Origin: Clostridia bacterium
GTDB taxonomy: Bacteria; Bacillota_A; Clostridia; Peptostreptococcales; JAAYPU01
Length of the DNA: 17,336 nt
Assembly: GCA_022360735.1 (NCBI GenBank)
Contig: JAKSCF010000354.1
Span: 1-17,336, forward strand
Direction: 5' to 3'
The notes below the pieces were generated by a model. That model was not told the origin of the DNA, ran no database searches, and worked only from the letters and a program-made list of their open reading frames with translations. The position numbers were made by a program, and so were the translations under genes. This document shows, in pieces, positions 13,371 through 17,336 of this stretch (the stretch's first letter is position 1; each line of letters starts with the position of its first letter).

Positions 13371-14285
13371 ATGAAAAACACCCAACGTCAAATTAAGTTA
13401 GGTATGCACACATATACGCTTCATCTCAACGGTCTGGGAGAAAGCTGGGGGTTTCAGGATGCTCATGCATTTGAAAAGGCCGTTAACTTGATGCAGTTGA
13501 TGGACCTGGCCGTGGAATGGGAACTGGATGGACTGCATATCACCAATGTTGATTTGGAGTCGCTTGACCCTGCACGCCTGGCCGAAGTAAAGGCCGCTGC
13601 TGAGGCACACGACCTTTATCTGGAATACAATGTTTCCTTCAACGCGCCTTGTGATGCTCGAGTCAACGCTTCAGTCAAAGATGCGTTGCTAAACGGGAAA
13701 GCAATGGGGGCTGATTTGGTCAAGTTCAGCTTGGACATTGAACGTCCGCGTCCTCTTTATGGTACCTGTTTCCACCCCGACGTCATGCGTCAGTTGAGCA
13801 ACCGATATGATGAGTTCAAAACCAATATCCCGCTGATGGAAGAATTGGGCCTGACGATCTCCATTGAGAATCACTGTGATACTTATGCCGACGAAGTGAT
13901 CTGGTTGGTCCGGCAGCTGAATCATCCCAACATTGGCGCGTGTTTGGATACCATCAATTCTTTGGTTGTTTTGGAGAGTCCGGAGGTCTGTGTCGAAAAG
14001 ATGGCGCCATATGCAAACTGTTGTCATTTCTGTGATAACAAGCTGGTAGTAGACCCTGATGGTACCCATTTCATAGGCGCGCCCATCGGACAAGGAGACA
14101 TCGACTGTGCCAAGGTTCTGAGAACTTTAAAGGAAAAAGCACCTTTGGACCGCATTGCGTTTGAAGTGGAGTATGAGATGGGAGACGATTCCCTTGAAGT
14201 TGCTCGTGAAAAGGAAATTCAGGCATGCAAAGAAAGCATTGACTATCTGCGTAATGTATTAAAAGTAGGGGTACGAAATAGATAA
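13371..14285 (+). CDS. Sugar phosphate isomerase/epimerase-like TIM-barrel enzyme
   Basis: This 304-residue protein fits the xylose-isomerase-like/AP-endonuclease-2 barrel family, whose members isomerise, epimerise or cleave small polyol-type substrates with divalent metal. Likely metal ligands lie at the ends of strands: E166 (SIENH), D193 (ACLDT), H219 (CHFCD) and E265 or E267 (FEVEYE). Length is normal for the family. AAAGGAG precedes the ATG by nine bases. The coding sequence is GC-richer than most neighbours: two hand-counted 60-base lines (13561-13620 and 13741-13800) give 37 and 33 G+C. This suggests acquisition from another source. It is the first gene after promoter P4 and is followed by two dehydrogenase genes. 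A truncated copy lies at 11125. The specific reaction is not recognisable. Confidence 0.82.
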   Translation: MKNTQRQIKLGMHTYTLHLNGLGESWGFQDAHAFEKAVNLMQLMDLAVEWELDGLHITNVDLESLDPARLAEVKAAAEAHDLYLEYNVSFNAPCDARVNASVKDALLNGKAMGADLVKFSLDIERPRPLYGTCFHPDVMRQLSNRYDEFKTNIPLMEELGLTISIENHCDTYADEVIWLVRQLNHPNIGACLDTINSLVVLESPEVCVEKMAPYANCCHFCDNKLVVDPDGTHFIGAPIGQGDIDCAKVLRTLKEKAPLDRIAFEVEYEMGDDSLEVAREKEIQACKESIDYLRNVLKVGVRNR

Positions 14286-14436
14286 CCTTTTCAAGTCTCA
14301 CAATCTGACCGTCATTATTGGGAGGAGGTGAGACACGGCAAAAAAGCGGCGAAAGCCGGCACATAACATAAAACGTGTTACGGTTAAAATTAGATTAATA
14401 ATATTAATTTTTCATATGCGAAAGGAGTAATCAATT
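14286..14436 (+). other. Spacer with two small hairpins
   Basis: GTCTCAC (14295-14301) can pair with GTGAGAC (14328-14334), and CGGC-GAAA-GCCG (14347-14358) forms a GNRA-capped mini-hairpin. Neither has a T tract, so termination is not expected and the next gene is probably in the same operon. A short GTG frame at 14328 is too close to its purine-rich stretch to be convincing. Confidence 0.35.
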
Positions 14437-15681
14437 ATGTATCTTAAAAATGCACAAGAAAAACCTATAGCAATTCTTGGTGCAGGCGGTGTAGGCAAGC
14501 CCTGTGCAGCTGACTGTAAGTTAGCCGGTAGAGAAGTAAGACTTTGGGATGATCCAAGATTTGCACCAAGATCACTTAAAAATGTAGAAAAAACCGGTAT
14601 TAGGCTGAGCGGTCCGGAAACCAACGGAGTAATGTTCAGCCGACTTGGTGTTGCACATATGGATATGGTAACTGACGATTTAGCCAAAGCTGTAAAAGGC
14701 GCGGGACTTGTGGTTGTCACAACAGTAGCTCTTGGACACAAGGCGCTGTTTGGAAAACTGATTCCTTTACTGGAGGATGGCCAAATTGTTTCTATCATTC
14801 CTGATAACTATGGCTCATTGTTGCTTCGAAAGATGATGCATGAAGCAAATTGCACTACAAATGTTATCGTTGGTGGATGGGGAACTTCTCCTTATGGCGC
14901 ACGTGTTCTAGTTAAGGGTGGTCTTACCACTAATGAGATCAATATCGGTGACCGTGTACTTCTAATGAGAGGTGGCGCTATGCCTTCAAGTGATAATGAT
15001 GTGTTTATGGAAGCTTCTAAATATTTTCCACCTCTTGATCCATGCACATATGCTTCAGATATTGAAGAATTCGGATACCAAACAGCTGATACTGTGTTAG
15101 ACGTTTCTCTTTCAAATATCAATCCTGTTATCCACGTTCCCGGCGCGGTTTTGGGTGCTGCTGTAATGCAGAACTTTACGCTGTTCGGTCAGAAAAAACA
15201 AAATTATTCTCTATATGCGCATGCACTGTGCCCGGCTATTGCTGAAGTTCAGGTGGATTTCTGGAATGAGTGCGTGGCTGTTGCTAAGGCTTGCGGAACA
15301 GATATTGCTCCGGTTGACACAGACTATTTCTTCTGCCGTAGCTCCATCTATGGTCCTGAGTACATGGGTAAGGGTTATAAAATTCCATTTGATTATGATA
15401 TGCGTTATAGACAAGAGCCTTATGGAGATGGACCATTCTCCCTTGATAACCGTTATATAACAGAAGATATTCCTGTTGGCTGCTACTTAATCAGTCAGCT
15501 AGGTAAAAAGTTTGGAGCGAAAACGCCTGTAATTGATGCGATGATTACCATTGGAGGTTCAATGACTAAAAAAGACTTAATGGCGGATGCTGGTTACAGT
15601 CTTGAATATCTTGGTATTGGTCATATGGATCGTGAACAATTAAACCGTTGGTTGCGTGAAGGTATCTATACAGAGGCCTAA
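14437..15681 (+). CDS. NAD(P)-dependent octopine/nopaline dehydrogenase family protein
   Basis: This 414-residue protein has the two-domain layout of opine dehydrogenases. It starts with a Rossmann fold carrying GAGGVG at residues 15-20 and an acidic pair D38-D39 at the end of the second strand, which favours NAD over NADP. The C-terminal helical domain contains NINPVIHVPGAVLGAAVM, with H233 at the position of the conserved catalytic histidine, and TPVIDAMITIG with D367. ITEDIPVG is also typical. Opine dehydrogenases join or split an amino acid and a 2-oxo acid by reductive imine chemistry, but relatives in this superfamily act on hydroxy acids. AAAGGAG precedes the start by nine bases. It sits between the isomerase and the YqhD-like dehydrogenase in one apparent operon. 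The family call is good; substrate and direction are unknown. Confidence 0.83.
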   Translation: MYLKNAQEKPIAILGAGGVGKPCAADCKLAGREVRLWDDPRFAPRSLKNVEKTGIRLSGPETNGVMFSRLGVAHMDMVTDDLAKAVKGAGLVVVTTVALGHKALFGKLIPLLEDGQIVSIIPDNYGSLLLRKMMHEANCTTNVIVGGWGTSPYGARVLVKGGLTTNEINIGDRVLLMRGGAMPSSDNDVFMEASKYFPPLDPCTYASDIEEFGYQTADTVLDVSLSNINPVIHVPGAVLGAAVMQNFTLFGQKKQNYSLYAHALCPAIAEVQVDFWNECVAVAKACGTDIAPVDTDYFFCRSSIYGPEYMGKGYKIPFDYDMRYRQEPYGDGPFSLDNRYITEDIPVGCYLISQLGKKFGAKTPVIDAMITIGGSMTKKDLMADAGYSLEYLGIGHMDREQLNRWLREGIYTEA

Positions 15682-15749
15682 AATAACTTTTTATAGCAGT
15701 AATTTGAATAATGATTTTGCAGTTAATGATTAATTAGGAGGTATATTTT

Positions 15750-16916
15750 ATGAATGATTTTACTTTTTACACGCCTACCTATTTCGTTTTCGGAAAAGGT
15801 AAAGAGGAAACAGCAGGGGAATATGTTAAACGTTTTGGCGGAAGCAAAGTACTGATTCATTACGGCGGCGGTTCTGTAGTGAAATCAGGTCTTCTCAATC
15901 GGGTGAAAGCTTCTTTAGATGCGGAAGGTTTAGAATACGTTGAATTAGGCGGAGTAAAACCTAATCCTAAAAGCGGATTGGTTTACGAAGGAATTGAACT
16001 GGCTCGAAAAGAACAGGTTGACTTTATACTTGCCGTAGGTGGTGGAAGTGTTATTGATTCCGGAAAAGGAATTGCGCTGGGTGTTCCTTATGACGGAGAT
16101 TTTTGGGATTTCTACAAGGGTATTACCGTGACTGAGGCGCTTCCTGTCGGGGTAGTACTGACCTTAGCGGCTTCAGGAAGCGAAGGCTCCACCGACTCGG
16201 TTGTTACCCATGAAGATGGTATGTATAAAAGATGTGCGGATGGTGACATCCTTCGTCCTAAGTTCGCTATTATGAATCCGGAATTGACGGCGACATTGCC
16301 GCCATATCAGACGGCTAGCGGAATTACCGACATTATGGCTCATTGTATGGAACGTCTTTTTTCACACACTAAGGATGTTGAAGTTACGGATCGTTTGTTA
16401 GAAGGAGTTCTTTTGACTATGATCAAGGAAGGAAAAAGAGCAATGGCCGATCCTAACGATTATGAAGCTCGTGCTAATATCATGTGGGCAGGCATGATTG
16501 CTCATAATAACATCACCGGCGTGGGCCGTGACCAGGATTGGGGAACGCATCACATGGAGAATGAATTGTCTACCACATATGGATGCTCACACGGAGCCGG
16601 TCTGGCTATTTTGTTTCCTGCGTGGATGACTTATGCCATGAAACAGGACGTCAATCGGTTCGTCCAGTTCGCAGTAAGAATTTGGGGTTGTCAGATGAAT
16701 TTTGAAGATCCGGAAGTAACAGCCAGAGAAGGTATCGCTGCTTTTAAAGAGTTTGTAAAATCCATCGGAATGCCTACGACTATTACTGAAATTGGTGGAA
16801 AAAAAGAGGATATTCCCATGTTGGTTGAAAACATGTTCCATGAAAGTCCGAATCACGGCAGTTTTATCAAGCTTACGAAAGAAATTACTGCGGAAATTTA
16901 TCGTATGGCGCTTTAA
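15750..16916 (+). CDS. Iron-containing (YqhD/BdhA-like) alcohol dehydrogenase
   Basis: This 388-residue type III alcohol dehydrogenase has the nucleotide-binding motif GGGSVIDSGKGIA. Metal ligands fall at D194, H198, H267 and H281, the same numbers I recall for E. coli YqhD. The segment DWGTHHMENELSTTYGCSHGAGLAILFP is typical of the YqhD/butanol dehydrogenase branch, which usually interconverts aldehydes and primary alcohols. GGAGG lies at the proper distance before the ATG. The gene follows the opine-dehydrogenase-like gene by 68 bases and ends the operon before a strong terminator. It could oxidise a hydroxyl on the imported compound or dispose of an aldehyde product. Related enzymes in other bacteria act on 3-hydroxypropionate, 4-hydroxybutyrate or sulfoacetaldehyde, so the substrate stays open. 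Confidence 0.92.
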   Translation: MNDFTFYTPTYFVFGKGKEETAGEYVKRFGGSKVLIHYGGGSVVKSGLLNRVKASLDAEGLEYVELGGVKPNPKSGLVYEGIELARKEQVDFILAVGGGSVIDSGKGIALGVPYDGDFWDFYKGITVTEALPVGVVLTLAASGSEGSTDSVVTHEDGMYKRCADGDILRPKFAIMNPELTATLPPYQTASGITDIMAHCMERLFSHTKDVEVTDRLLEGVLLTMIKEGKRAMADPNDYEARANIMWAGMIAHNNITGVGRDQDWGTHHMENELSTTYGCSHGAGLAILFPAWMTYAMKQDVNRFVQFAVRIWGCQMNFEDPEVTAREGIAAFKEFVKSIGMPTTITEIGGKKEDIPMLVENMFHESPNHGSFIKLTKEITAEIYRMAL

Positions 16917-17041
16917 ACATAGCTTATCATTTTAAGGGCTAATGATATGAAGGATAGAAGTAAATAAAAGTTCATTTCGTTGTAATTCCAAGGGGCTCGA
17001 ATGTTCTGGATATTAAGTGTTATATCAAGGTTCTATAGTAG

Positions 17042-17076
17042 ATATTGGGGCAAGTAAAATTGCTCCAATATTTTTT
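17042..17076 (+). terminator. Rho-independent terminator after the alcohol dehydrogenase gene
   Basis: ATATTGGGGCAA (17042-17053) pairs with TTGCTCCAATAT (17060-17071), with one G-U pair and the loop GTAAAA. Six T follow at 17071-17076. It separates the dehydrogenase operon from the oxidoreductase gene. Confidence 0.9.
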
Positions 17077-17094
17077 CACAAAATAATAAAGAGC

Positions 17095-17109
17095 ATAAGA
17101 ATTTCTTAT
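17095..17109. promoter_or_regulatory. Perfect 7+7 inverted repeat, possible operator
   Basis: ATAAGAATTTCTTAT consists of ATAAGAA and its exact complement TTCTTAT around a central T. It lies about 60 bases before the oxidoreductase start codon, where a regulator could act. It does not match the Rex consensus. Such AT-rich palindromes also arise by chance. Confidence 0.3.
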
Positions 17110-17171
17110 CAATAAAGTTGCTCCACAATAAATTTTAAAAACAAACAATCAAGTAGCAGGAGGTAAAGATT

Positions 17172-17336
17172 ATGGGAAAAAAAATGAAAATGATGGATGG
17201 AAATGAGTCGGCAGCATATATATCCTACGCCTTTACAGAAGTTGCGGGCATCTATCCCATTACGCCGTCATCGCCTATGGCTGAGCATGTAGATGCATGG
17301 ACTGCAAAAGGCGTAAAGAACATCTTTGATAATACT
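17172..17336 (+). CDS. Pyruvate:ferredoxin (flavodoxin) oxidoreductase, N-terminal part (cut by window end)
   Basis: The first 55 codons are present before the window ends. The residues MDGNESAAYISYAFTEVAGIYPITPSSPMAEHVD form the N-terminal signature of the single-chain pyruvate:ferredoxin oxidoreductase: the start of the pyrimidine-binding domain, with the YPITPSSPMAE motif. The complete enzyme is normally about 1,170 residues. It decarboxylates pyruvate to acetyl-CoA and reduces ferredoxin, central to clostridial and acetogenic metabolism. GCAGGAGG lies at a proper distance before the ATG. It follows a terminator and so is probably a separate transcription unit. Confidence 0.92.
   Translation, partial: MGKKMKMMDGNESAAYISYAFTEVAGIYPITPSSPMAEHVDAWTAKGVKNIFDNT

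Larger units (their letters stand above)
12961..13491 (+). repeat. Right copy of the duplicated promoter/leader/gene-start segment
   Basis: This copy aligns with 10744-11245 as described there. It is somewhat longer because of extra sequence between the terminator and the promoter. The promoter core and the ribosome-site region are the best conserved parts. The gene start continues into an intact isomerase gene, so this is the functional copy. Confidence 0.75.

Noticed and set aside
14328..14366. GTG-initiated short basic frame before the opine-dehydrogenase-like gene
   Set aside because: The purine-rich stretch abuts the GTG, leaving no spacing for a ribosome site, and the 12-residue product is unrecognisable.

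Overview
The window comes from a low-GC, anaerobic Firmicute, most likely a Clostridia-class acetogen or amine-fermenting species. This rests on AT-rich coding sequence, strong GGAGG-type ribosome binding sites, several T-tailed hairpin terminators, corrinoid methyltransferase genes and the start of a pyruvate:ferredoxin oxidoreductase gene. The species cannot be named from the sequence alone. No rRNA, tRNA, CRISPR array, transposase or integrase was seen.

Layout. Positions 1-423 hold the tail of an unidentified gene, overlapped by a stand-alone C-terminal piece of an MttB-type methyltransferase. Positions 424-5620 carry a -24/-12 promoter, a long leader, a sodium:solute symporter, a full-length non-pyrrolysine MttB-family methyltransferase and a BCCT betaine transporter, closed by a strong terminator. 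A PocR-domain AraC-type regulator (5869-7110, minus strand) diverges from a two-gene operon. That operon encodes a UroD/MtaA-like methyltransferase fused to a thioredoxin-like domain and a CobW-family GTPase (7426-9741). A corrinoid protein gene (10000-10632) follows with its own -24/-12 promoter. A second BCCT transporter (11284-12930) sits between two ~500-base direct repeats. Each repeat carries a terminator, a -24/-12 promoter, a structured leader and the start of a TIM-barrel isomerase gene. The left copy is a broken stub; the right copy leads into the intact gene and an operon of isomerase, octopine/nopaline-dehydrogenase-family enzyme and YqhD-like alcohol dehydrogenase (13371-16916). 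After a terminator the window ends in the pyruvate:ferredoxin oxidoreductase gene.

How the genes may work together (inference). The transporters would import a quaternary amine or betaine. The MttB-family enzyme would move a methyl group from it to the corrinoid protein. The UroD-like enzyme would pass the methyl to an acceptor, probably tetrahydrofolate, for use in central one-carbon metabolism. The right-hand module (BCCT, isomerase, opine-dehydrogenase-like enzyme, alcohol dehydrogenase) looks like a separate catabolic route for another BCCT-imported compound; its substrate is not evident. Four -24/-12 sequences with exact sigma-54 spacing suggest common sigma-54 control by an enhancer-binding protein encoded elsewhere. 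The most unusual items are the UroD-thioredoxin fusion with an altered zinc motif, the CobW protein lacking the usual CxCC motif, the duplicated promoter-leader with an isomerase stub, and the uncharacterised isomerase/dehydrogenase module.
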